A DNA stretch of 64,000 nt, taken from Scortum barcoo. Its lineage: Eukaryota > Chordata > Actinopteri > Centrarchiformes > Terapontidae. A model generated the notes under the pieces. That model ran no database searches. It worked only from the letters and a program-made list of their open reading frames with translations, and was not told where the DNA came from. Position numbers and translations under genes: made by a program. The stretch covers positions 25,529,766 to 25,593,765 of the forward strand of contig CM041533.1 of assembly GCA_023238725.1 (NCBI GenBank), read 5' to 3'. Positions 34,116 through 46,339 of the stretch are shown here, in pieces. Positions within the stretch are counted from its first letter, which is position 1. Every line of letters begins with the position of its first letter.

Positions 34116-37066
34116 AGCATGCGTGTGTGTGGGTGCCTTACTAATTTAGGATCCTTATCACTTGTTTACCAGGGCCAGAGTCTATGATTGCAGTACTAAT
34201 AGTGAACAGGCTCACACATCCTCAGCGGTAATGGGAAATAAGTGGAGAATGGAGAGTCTTTTTTTAAAAAAGACATGATTAAACTTTGTTCTGGGAATCA
34301 GAGTGTATTGAGATGCCTCTGTAAGCACGGCACAAGCAAAACATTTCGCTGTAGGCAGAAAATTAAATTTAAAAAAAGCTAAGGCGTGTTTTGTTTACTT
34401 TCCTCAGGTTTTTGAAGAGCTGAGCTCCAAAGTAAGTCATCTCATGACTAAGAAATCACTCTCTATTAAAATCTGAACTGCAGAGAGCCACACATGTGCC
34501 ATCTGCTCTTCAGCAAAGTGCTTTTGCATGTGGAATCTGATCAAAACTTTGTGGTCAACAAGAGGTGAAAATCGTGAAATCATCAGCAAAGGTGATGATT
34601 TTTGGATGTGTAGTACGCAGCAATTGGCAAAAGCCACACTGTGAGGCTGTACAAACAGCAGTGCTTTGAGCTACATGGTAATTCTGGCATGTTAACACAC
34701 TGATGTTTAGCGGGTATGATGTTTACTATGTGGGTTTAATGTGTTAGCATGTTAACACTTGCTAATTAGTGCTGCTGAGGTTGACTTCAGCAAACTCATT
34801 AGGCAACAGTTTCTGCCATAATAACTAAACATAGTGATAGAGAATTTTTGATTATTGCACTGAGGCTTAGTGCTCACTCTATAAGCTATAGGTCAGTACA
34901 CAACTTTTTGTCCTTGTCTGAACATCTCATTTGCTATCATATTTGTTATTTTTCATAAATCTGGCCAAATGAGAAGTAAAATATTACTGCACATCTGCAG
35001 CTAGATCTGTTCATAGACACGAGTGTAATGTTTCTTTTACAACTGATTGCCTACATTTACTGTTTGCTTAACGTCTGTGCTGGCTTTATTTTAGTTACTT
35101 CAGACTAGATATCATTTGAAGGTCGACAGTTTATCAAGTTGACACAGTGTCGGCAGAGTGCCTCAAGGTGAAGTATTGCATATTATTATGCAAGGAATCT
35201 CTGTCCATCCCTCTGTCTGTCTGTCCTTCTAATTATCCCAACAACAGTTCATCTGTTCGAGGACCAAAAGAGTGTGAAGGTTCTCAAGAAAGCAAGAAAC
35301 ATATTCCTGCAGAGCCTGACAGCCCCTGAAGTTTCAGACCAACCATATGGATGTATGCATACTGGAGTTTAGACCATACCTATAATGTAGTCACTAACAA
35401 ATATTAGATGTGACGTTAAAATGTAATTTTTCATCTAATGAGGCATTATACAATTTGAGTTTTAATGTTGATGTTAATCACACAGTGGTTACTGTAATTT
35501 TATTATCTCATCTAATCATATATATCTGCCTGTCTGTCTGACCTTCAGTTATCTCGCTAACTGTTCAGCTTTGCTTTGCTTTACTGGACCCCAGAAGTGC
35601 AGTGTCAGGTGTGAGGAGTTTTGGATGAGCGGTTCTCAAGAAAGCTGTACACAGCAATACTGGAGGCTGAGCTGGGTTCACATTTTGAATGGGCAGTACA
35701 CTAGTAGTTATAATACAGCAAATAGAAGTTTTAAAATCTGTGTTTAACAAATTAAATCTGGACTCAAATTAATTTCATTTTTAGTCTCTATTCAGTTCAA
35801 TAAAAAAAAAACAATAGTTTCAAGTATTAACATAATAAAGAGGTTCTAAAGCTTTATTACCGTGTTCACTGCCCTTTTAGTTTTCAGCAGTTCCACACTG
35901 CAAACTTTTTCATTCTACAACTGGACACTGTGTAGGGAGGAAGCTCCTTTTTTCTTGTCATTAACGTTGTCCAGGACAAATTTATAGCACAGTGTCTGTA
36001 AACCCTACAGAGAGCCCACTCCATAATCAGCATCTCATCATAATCAACACTCAGTGACCTTCATCATGTTCTTGAGGAGAAGAAGGTGAGACCAAACCGC
36101 AGGATCTTATCTGCTACAAACTGACGCCTGATTAAAAAAAAGCATTGTTGAAACCAGATTTGACTTTTACCTTGATACTGTTTCTGTAACTTTACAGTGT
36201 CACCAAATTGTTCTCCCCTGGTACAATATGTTTACATCCAAAAAAAAACAAGTGAGATTAAGACAACGCAAACACTGGATAGGGTCGTCTTCAGAAGAAA
36301 GTTAAATTAGCTTTGGTAAAGTGGATTGAGCATTACAAAGATATCACTGGTAAAGAATAACAACAGATGTCAGGTGAGTCTTGTTGAGGCCAGTAATGCT
36401 GCATCTTACACTAGTTATATTTCTTACAGGCAGATATAATATAACCAGCCAGTTAAATAAATCAAATTTTCAGCCTCATAGCACCCTCACACCCTCTGTG
36501 TGTGCTGTGTGGGAGCTGGTCAGTAGCAGGACAGAGTGGGCAATGGGTTGTATTTATGGCTCAATGTTCAGATTATAACTGCCAAGGAGATGCTGTAAAA
36601 CCTCAGTAACACTCACGTATATACAGAATATATACAGGGGACGCAGGCAGCTCCAGCTGAGCCTCAAACCAATATAAGTGCATTTCAAATTGTTTGGAGT
36701 CTTGCCCAGAGCAAAGTTTTCATGGTTCAGTGTATATTTTAGAGTAAGCGTGTGTCTTCTGGGACAGACGCAGTGAGCAGGAGATTGTTCAGTGAAGAAT
36801 ATGAAGAATTTATGAGACAGTAAAGGGTGAAAGAGATGGGAAAGAGTAAAACTGAAACAGAAGCGCAAGTGGGCAGAAACATGTGTACAGAACAGCAGAA
36901 CAGTGTGTGTTCATAGGTGCCTTGAGGGAACAGCAGAGCAGAGCATATAGGGAGCCTATTGGCATTTCACTGTGTACTGCTTTCATACCCACCAGGCACA
37001 GCCTCCACCTTGCAGCAAAAAACAAGTCTGTATAAAATAAAACAGCTCAAGCTGTTAACTAATTAG

Positions 37067-37265
37067 TTCCATCCATACCTTTTCCATCAGTTGTTCAGGG
37101 CCAGATAACAGTGGCAGGCAGGGTTAGAAACTCCAAACCCAGACATTGCCCTGCCCAGCAATATCTTCCAGCTTTTCCTCTGGGATCCTGCAGTGTTCAT
37201 TAACTAGATGAGTTGTCTAGTCCTTCCAGCTTGTTCTTGGTCCATCCTAGGGTCTCCTACCAGTT
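37067..37265 (-). repeat. LINE 3'-end fragment, probably same family as 11.5 kb
   Basis: The minus strand reads GGAGACCCTAGGATGGACCA, then GGATCCCAGAGGAAAAGCTGG and a GGGCAGGGCAATGTCTGGG segment, ending with GGTATGGATGG. This resembles the end of the coding region and tail of the abundant fish LINE whose 5' and central parts are at 11515-14358; that copy has lost this very segment. Similarity is judged by eye. Confidence 0.5.
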
Positions 37266-40200
37266 TGATGTGTCTACGCACAAACTATGAATGTGACCAC
37301 AGGCAACTTAAGAATGAAGGATCATCCTAGAATAGAAAATGAATGAGGTGTATTCAAATGTCCCTTTATTGCCACCTAGTGTAGAGTCTTAATAAGGAAT
37401 CAATCACGGCCAGAAACAGTTTTGTGAAGTTTCATATTGTATGTAATGATGTTTAAATCAGAACTATATGCTTGTGATTGGTGCTTGTATCTAGAACCAC
37501 TGGACAAGAAAACTAATTGGTTCCAAAATAATTGTTCCAACACCCAGCTATGTATCAACTCTGCCCTTGTTGAAATGACTGAACTGAAGCTGTATATTGC
37601 TGTATAACACTCTGCTTTGACTTTGTGCCAAAACATGTAAGCGATTTTCTATTGTGATATAAGTCAAATAAAAAAGTGAAAAGTTTGGAAATTTGAAATA
37701 TGCTACCTTTTCATAAACGTTTTGGAATATTAGATTTTGGTGATACCGATCCACTGTGAAACATATTGTTTCCCAAGACATATTAAAACATATGTTGCCC
37801 AGTGGTAAGTAAAGCACCGTTGACAGGATAGTAATGTTACACAACTTGCTAACACCCAACCTTTAAAGTGCATGGAGAAATGAACTCACATGGAAGAACA
37901 CATGAATGCTCTTAGTCCTGCCTGGGCTAGTAGTGCACTTCACGAACATTAAATTGATGATCCCCACTGGATGGTGTTTTGTACTAAAAGGACAGTAATT
38001 TTTGGACAGTACTCAGTTGATTTGTCTAACACTATTTAATGAGTACCTCATACGAACCGAATATAGCGGAACCAAAAACTGTTTTAATGAACATATGAAA
38101 GAGTGAACATAAAAGAACATATAAAGATAAAAGATGTGAACCTATCCTGTAAGACAGTGTGTTTGTGGTGGTGTATAAGCTGAATGGACGTGGTCGGGTT
38201 CAATGAAAGTATTTTTTTTACCTGATATGAAACTCAACTGGAGAGTCACAGGAAAAGTCATTTTAAGGAAGACAAATTTTGGCCCAACCTAACAGCTTTG
38301 TGTGAACATCATCCTGTCAGTCTACCTAACACACAGACGCTGGGACTCAACATGGCTACTTCCCAGTTAATATCCATGTTTTGGTTGTTGACAAGAAGAC
38401 TCTTGAATATTAACAATGCTTCATGGGCCTGCAGTGGATGATGATGTACTTCCTAACTGTAAATGAAATGTACCCTGTGGTGCTATGGAGCAATGTTCTT
38501 ACAAGAAGAAAAACTGTAGGCCAGTTACTGTGGATGTGAACAATGCATGATTTCAAATGTTTAAAGAATGGGTTTTGCAAATGTTTTATGAGGAAGGAAA
38601 TAAGCATTCAACATCACTGTTGACCTCAAGGATACACACAGTGTTTTGGTGTTTGTAAGAAAACTCCACAGGGCTCCTTGAAAACTTGACTTTTCCATCA
38701 GTGTTAAATGATGCAGCTTAAAGATATGTGTTTGATCCAGGGAGAGGAGCAGTCAATGTGGGGCCTTACTCCTCCTCCTCATCAGCACAACACCTCTATT
38801 CTGTAAAAGCAACATGTTTTCTCATTTCCTCTCATCTTACCTCATAATTGAGGGCTTTTTGGATTGGATCTTTGTGTTGCTGCTACCCTGAAAGCCAAAC
38901 TCCTTTGGCATGTGTACTTACCAGGCTCATAGCAGACTATCCTACACTTGTACTGGTCAGGCTGATACTTTGGCCACTAAGTGGAGCTGATTCTCAGCCC
39001 AAACTGGCTCTCGTCTGCATCCCCTAAATCTAGCATCATCTGGCAGCTATAAATGGGTCAGATCTGGTTAACATTTGGCCCCCCGGTGCCTGGAAGCTTA
39101 AAATGGCTGCATCCCCTGGATGAAAACTGATGTCAGCAGCAATAATAGTCCCTTAATGATTTGATTTCATTTCAGTAATCAAAGAAAAATAGTGAGTGAA
39201 CTCAGCACACATCAACACACATGGGATTTTGTCTCTGTTATATCTATGTCAGTGCCCACTCAGTAACTATATGGTTAACACGCATATGTTCTGTCTTTGA
39301 TAATACACATACAGGTTCAGAAAAGAAAACTCATTTTCCTCACTCTGGCTCTTTTTGTTAGATGACTGACTGTGACTGAACATCCATCTTTCCTCTCTTC
39401 TGACATTTGGACAAAAATCCCTTCAGCACCATGGAGACAAAAAACAAACTGCTGATCTGTAACCAAATCAAAGTCCTCTGCTGTCACTCTATTCTTCTCA
39501 ACATCACAGAGAATCAATTTTGTGGAAGCGACAGCATCTAGACACCAAAACAAAAGAAGCCATAAATCATGGGCCCAGTAAAAATAGTATGTGATATGAA
39601 AACTTGCACCTCAAAGAAAATAGGGGCTGATGGGAGTCTGTAATTAAAAGTCAAAGGTCAAAATTTGAAATAACAAAGCTTCCAGTGTGCAGCGAACAGC
39701 AGATGTAATCAACCTGCCTGAGTCTGCCTTCAACCTGACTGTGTCTTGGAGCAGAGATGGTGCACAAATGAGACACAGCTTTGGAGGAAATAAACTGTTA
39801 ACAGTGGTGAACTACATGAACACAAACACTGGACACTCTCTGAGTTGATACAGAGTACCTTATATCTGACTGTGCTGTTGTATGCATTGGTTAAGTGCTT
39901 CATAAAATAAAGCATCTTAAAGGAGTCACTACAAGTCTTGGTTTCAAAACAAGAATGATGTGGAGCATTTAAACTTATTCCTGACCTTGAAAATGGCAGC
40001 TTGACGTGATAATCTCAACTCCTCAACTTGCTATTTCTTGACAGTTCAGCTGCATCTAATGGTATCCATTTGCAGGCAGCTTTTGCTTGCTTTGAGTTTC
40101 CTCAAAGTGGTCTTTGACATCCCATGTGACTTCTGTGTGGAACGCTACATCAGTGAAACCCTGAGGTGTTTGCAGGATGCTCCTCTCTCGCCCTCACATG

Positions 40201-43200
40201 CTTTTAAGGGAGCATTACACAACTAACAGGAGGAGGCATGTTAACAGAGACTGATCATGTATTGGACTGGATTTACCCTACTTGTGACTGTCACATTCTC
40301 CACCTCTGAGGACCAGGTGTAAACACAGTGCTGATGGGATGTATAGTTTGTATAGAATTTAAAAACTGACAGTTAATTGGTTCATTAATTGAATTAATGA
40401 GTTCAGGAGTCTGTGGACGTCCAGAGAAATACATTCAATAAATACAATATAAATACAAATACAATAAATTCAGCTCCTTTCTCAGGTCACATGACCTCCA
40501 TAAAAACAAAAGAAAAAAACAGATGAGTCCTCAGATACTTTTCTGTCCAGATGTGTCAACGTTCAGCTACAGTGATCACAGCTGTGAGGTTAACGTCTCA
40601 TCCCAGACAGCTTCAGTGTAGAATTCTGCCCAAACACTATTCAGAGTGTTTTTATTGTTGCCACGTGGCACAGATGGTGCTCGTAAAATGATTTGTCTGA
40701 GTCTCCAGGATTTAATCCCAATGATCCTGACGTGGAGACTAACAGGCCACAAGATAAACTTGGTTGCTGCTCTCCTACCTGCCACAGGAGAGCTCAGCTT
40801 CCTGCCGTGGCTTAACGTGTTCATCGGTGTTGTCCACTTGTGTAGTCAGACCGACCCACTCCGGTCCTTCTCTCGAGGCAGTGACCTTCCACTGAACTCA
40901 ACTGGTTAACAGGCAGACACAGGCAAAAGCTAAACTAAAATACTTCAGGGATGAGGGTTATCATTCAGTCCACCATGTTCTCAACAAAAAGAGGTGCACT
41001 CTCAGCAACACACCACTCTCCTCTCTCCTTTACTCTGTCCCCTGCTGTCTGCCTCAGGCTCACATTAGCCATATTAATCCACCTTGATTCTACATCGTAA
41101 AGACAATATCAACATACCTACTGAGGTCAGGTACCAGGTGTGAAATCTAAATTTCAATGACCAGACTCCAAATATAAAGTCTATATTTGTATCATATCTG
41201 TCAGCTGTTAACTCTTTATAAATACTGTCTCTAGATTTTATTACCGAACATGACAGGTTAAATGCTGTTTTAAAGTCACAACACATTCAATTACTTGCTG
41301 TGCTCGTAAGATTTTTTGTTTGTTTTTTGTTGTGTGAGATGTTTTATCCAAATTAGTTGTATTGTGTGTGGTTTCCAGCTGTGAATCAGCATATCCAAGT
41401 CACTTTCTTTTTGTGTCCCAGTACTTGTAGCATTATTCATTCTGGAGCAGCTGCAGGGGGTCTACAAAATCATCACTACAGAGTGTGTCTCTGCTGAGCA
41501 GCTTAAAGACTTACAAGTACAACTTTACTACCTAAAACAGAGCCAGACAATATCTTATAGAATTTCAACTCCTAAACCAGGATAAAAGGAACTTAGCCTA
41601 CATACTGTGCAGCTAGTACACTAAACACTGTGACTGATTATCGTCATTCTTGCTAAATAACCTGCTTAACTTTTGCTCTTCATGGGTATTTGAAGTTTTA
41701 CAGACTGATACTGGAACAATGAAACGTTAAGATGATGACAGAGTAATGTCCTGTTGTGAAAACATTTAGCTATAGAGAAAGTTCTTTACATGTAATACAC
41801 AACTCCATTTGACAGTAGATCTCAAAGAATCAGACAGTGTTTTTCCCAGGGAAAAAGTTTAATCCTTGTCATAGTGAACATGGTGAGTCCAGAGCTGCTT
41901 TAGTGATCACAGCTGACAGGTGGCCACTTGTAAGATGAACACACCGGAGAGCACGGCCATGTTCGGGTCACATGTTGGACGTAGTGCACAGAGGCTACTC
42001 AAAACTAAATATCTGAACACAGGCTACTGACTGAAGGCTGGCTGACCATCACAATCACAATGCATCATTAGTAGCTTACATAATTAAAGGGAAACTCCAC
42101 TCAGTTTGGGAAACCAAATACAATATTACTGGTCTGGGACAACCCAATCTGTTTGTTCACTCAAAAACCAGCAGTTATTAATCATTAATCAACCATCAGG
42201 AAATTAAGGCTTGTGATACAGATGGAAAAAATATCAGTGCTGGTAAAGTGGGAACAGTCAGGGGAGTTTTTCGGAGATAAGAATACGCTTTGGTCTCATG
42301 ACAAAGCTACAGGATAAGAAACATTTTAGTACAATACAAATATTTTCTTGATTTGTTCTGCCTACCACATTCTTTTCACAGTAATATCACAAGTTCAGAT
42401 CCTGAGGTGAAAACCATGCATCTCTATATTTGGTGACATGGAATTACCTGTGTCTGTGTTGAGGAAATTGTTCTAATCTAAGCTAAATAAAACATCTAAA
42501 ACATAGTGTTATCTTCTTTTAAAGGAAAACATGGTTCTTGAAGGAAAGCTTTAACAGTGACAGGTTGTCTTGAACCAAATCAATAACATGTATGGACTTA
42601 AACTGGGTGGGGTTTCCTTGGAAATCTGTGGCAGTGATGAATAATAACATATTCTTGTGAGAGTTTTCAAGAAGCAGGCATACATAGTTGGCTGCATCAC
42701 TTTTTGTTCGACAAACGGCAATATTGCCATTTGGTGAACACTTAACATTTACCAAAACTCAATACGCAACGTGCTTTGTAGCTTTTCTCCAATGTCAGCA
42801 TTTTAGAAACTTGCATGAAATGGTCGGATTCAACATTCCAAGTGAGCATCAGCATGTGTGAGTGTAAAACAACCCAAAAAATAAAACATTCATTTCAACA
42901 CATGTTGCGCAACTACATGATCAGACTAACAGTGATCCTGCAACTTGAAATCCCCCACGAGCGTAGAAAACTAAACCCAACAAAAACAGTAACACCAATC
43001 ATCCGGCTAGGACCTGTGTGCTCATGACAATCTGCTTAAAATAATGCATAACACCTGCCTCCTAACCTTCTCTTGCTGTCATTACAGCAATGCATTTGTT
43101 CCACACACAATTTAAAGTGCAGAACCGTGATGAACCGTGTGTGACACAAAGCAAGTCGGCATGTCGTGTTGCATCTCTAAAATAAATCCACTTCTACACA

Positions 43201-43543
43201 GTAAGTCTTAGTGTGTGAAGCCTGAAATGTCTGATCCCAAGTTGACCTGTCATATTTTTTTCCCATATCTGGAAAATTGAACACCCATATAAAATATAAT
43301 TAAGAAAAAAAAAAGTTAAAATCTAAAATACATTTCCGATCACAGTGCAATAAATTCTGAGAAGATTCATTCAAACCAAATTTCACCAGCTACTCAAACT
43401 GTGTCTGTCTCTACTTCATTTTCACATTGAGCTGAGATCAGTTTTACAACCAGGGACCATGAAGATGACTGCAGTGTCTCTTTATATCTGCAGTATCACT
43501 GTCCTCCAGCAGGTGGTGCCATTACACTGAGCTGCACATGACA

Positions 43544-43566
43544 ACACACACACACACACACACACA
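43544..43566. repeat. (CA)n microsatellite
   Basis: About 11 units followed by an A-run. Confidence 0.95.
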
Positions 43567-44863
43567 AAAAAAATGATGAGAGCAGTGGATCCAGAACAAA
43601 AAGGGACCTGGGTCTCAAAACCCCATGATTGTGTGAACGAACAAAAAAATATCAATCACTGACTCTTACAGAAGGAGTCGGTTCTTTATGAATATACAAT
43701 TGAGAATATATTAATGTGGTCCAAGTTATTAGAGTTTGTTCGGGGTCAGACCTTGATGCTGTATATGTAAAGTATATAAGAGAAGTGCAGCTACAGGGGC
43801 TGGTTTGACTTATCCTTGATTTCAGTGAGTGAACAGCTCCCTGGTTTTTGTTATCAGGCATAGTGTGGAACTTAGTAAGCAATCTTCAGCTTTTCTATCC
43901 TCCAAACCTGCTGAACTGTGAAACATTCTTTGGATAGAGAATACTGCCCTATCCAACATGTAAATAAAGTCCAGCACTTTCTATTACTTTCTGACCTCAG
44001 GTTGGACCTTAGTGCTGCCTCGGCTGCCTGAATCATGTATGTATCACCCAGGGCTGATGGGCATCTGAAAGGGATGGCTGAGAAATGGACTCTGTTCACA
44101 TGAAATATCACCAAAGTTCACCAAACATTTAATATCAAAGTGAACTTCTTACTTGTAACTCTTCTGGCTTGACTTTGGAAAAAGAAGTTACTTCACTTAA
44201 TGCATTATGTAATGAGACAGAGGCAAAATAACCACTAAAAACATCTGTGTCCCCGGCAGATCACTGGCTCCAGAGTTCAGTGCCAACAACTTAACACATG
44301 TAAGGGAGAGAAAGTCATTTTTGATCCTTCTTAAAGCAGTGTTTGTGTTATATTTCATTTTTTGATCTCCAGAACAACGCTGACACCGCTTAGCATTACT
44401 TCAAAATGACTCCAATTAGCTTTAAAAAGGTAAGTCTGGTGATATTCTTGGTGGTGTGTTGACTGCGGCAACAATCCTGGACATCACTCTAGACTATCAC
44501 TGGCCACATACTCGATCAAACGCATGTATGGTACTGTTAAGGTCTCAGTATGCTTCAAATTATGAGCTTGTGGGATCTCCATTGGCAGAATTCTGGGGCC
44601 ATTTTCTGAAACAGGTGATCAACAACACACCCGTTTAAAACAATTGGCCAGGTGTTGAGCTTTGAAGCTTTAAAGCTTTTTTCTTTCACACAAAAAGAGT
44701 ACAATGAGTGCAACATCACAGATGCCTTCGAGGAGAAAATGTATGCTATTACACCCATTTACTTCATCGTGTTGAGACTACAAAGAGACAAAAGACAGAA
44801 TTGTTACACAGAGATGGGGGAGGCAGTGTGATGTAGTATGAGGTCATAGCAGCGGGTATAAAT

Positions 44864-45146
44864 TAGAGATGCACAATAAGCATATAATTAGTCCAAGTAT
44901 GTCAAATTATTCTAATGTTTCTTAAAGCAAGTTCATATGGAGAATATGTCTGGTAGTAATTAGTCTACACATAGAAAAATTAAAATTATTAGAAACAATA
45001 AGTTAACATATTCTTTATTGTGGGGATATTGAATGCTTTCTAAATATGTGAAAAAATACTTGTTTATCTAAAAATCTGTTTGTAAGATTAATATAATCAC
45101 AAATCATATTGTATTGGCCCTGAAATTCCATACTTGTGCATCTCTA
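44864..45146. mobile_element. Small MITE with 13-bp inverted ends (hAT-like)
   Basis: TAGAGATGCACAA at 44864-44876 and its exact complement TTGTGCATCTCTA at 45134-45146 bound a 283-bp AT-rich, non-coding segment. The flanking octamers GTATAAAT and GTAGAAAC agree at 6 of 8 positions, compatible with a decayed 8-bp hAT target duplication. Ends of TAGAGRTGCAC type are common in fish hAT elements. Confidence 0.65.
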
Positions 45147-46271
45147 GTAGAAACACTGCTGCCTTTAGAGGTGATGTTACAGATGACAGTTTGTTTGAAG
45201 CACACTGAGGCCTTTCAGCACAGGAACCAACAATAAAGCAATGACACAGCTGGATGATACTGGTCTTTTTTCCACTGAAGGGTTAGGTTTACAAACAAGC
45301 AGTTTAGTATATTTCTCTGAACGCACAGTTGGCATCTGAACTGAACTCTTTAAACAGCCACTGTAGCCTTCAATAACATGCAGCGACAGAGGACCTGTCG
45401 AGTGACAGTGACTTCCTCATACACATCCTTTGAATGCTACCCCATCTTCCCCGGTGACCTTGTTGATGAGATAAATACGACAGACGCCTTCAGAAGATAA
45501 CAGCCTGACAGCTCTCTACTGTTTAATGCTACACATGAGGCCCAGACACACAACAGCCACAGCCAGGATGTATGTTTCAAAGCCTGAAGCAGAGTAGAAA
45601 AAGAATGAGAGAGCGTGGATTTACCTCTGAGCCGGTACACAACGCTGTGTCTCCAGAAAATAATCAATGTCACACAATAAACCGACGATTTGGTGGTCCA
45701 CTGGCTGTTTGTCTAACGCACTGAGCACGGTGGTCAGCAGCCAGAATTATATTGGGGCTGATACTTTAAGACAAGGGAAGGTAACAGAGGCTTTCACAGT
45801 TGGAAAGACTGAACAAAGTCCTCATCCAGTGACCTGATGCCTTTTAAACTTCTTCTACTACATCAGAAAAGCAGGCCAATCTCCTCTACTTCAGGCAAGT
45901 TGTTATCCATCCGTCACACACGCTGAATCAAATGTCCCAGACCGAAGGATGAAAACTTGGAGGACACAGGAGAAGGACTGTCCACTCCAGACTGGAAGCT
46001 TAATGGTACTTGGTAGACTTCTGCTCGCAGTGCACTTCATGGTGACCGTGGCCAGTCAACGGAGACAACCACAGTATTCCAAAGTTAATGACCTCAGTGA
46101 GTAAAGGTTGGGCATGAACTACAGTTCGAAGTTTGTTCCTCTCCGTCTCGTCTCACCCCCACTTTCTCCTCATCCTCGCATGAATTACAGCGTCTCTTTT
46201 GGAGGCACGAGAGTCGGTGAAAAGAGGCATCCATTGCATTGGGCATGACGCGATGTGAAGTGTGCTTGAAA

Positions 46272-46306
<35 letters not shown>

Positions 46307-46339
46307 ATATGTGGGAGGGGGGTGGGTGGGGGGTTGGTG
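45147..46339 (-). other. Probable klhl20 3' UTR and downstream sequence
   Basis: Immediately follows the klhl20 stop codon on the minus strand. There is no coding potential. A GT/CA microsatellite lies at 46272-46298, only about 45 nt past the stop codon, so it would be transcribed in the 3' UTR. The polyadenylation site was not located. Confidence 0.5.
46272..46298. repeat. (GT)n microsatellite in klhl20 3' UTR
   Basis: About 13 units, followed by TATATA and a G-rich run to 46335. It reads as CA repeats in the klhl20 transcript. Confidence 0.95.

Larger units (their letters stand above)
33481..44860. other. Long non-coding stretch, including klhl20 downstream region
   Basis: A (GT)n tract lies at 34088-34115, a LINE fragment at 37067-37265 and a (CA)n tract at 43544-43566. 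No protein-coding exon was recognised on either strand. The higher part may include distal klhl20 3' UTR. Confidence 0.4.

Noticed and set aside
33917..34120. Minus-strand frame starting with Thr-His repeats
   Set aside because: It is the TG microsatellite read as protein.
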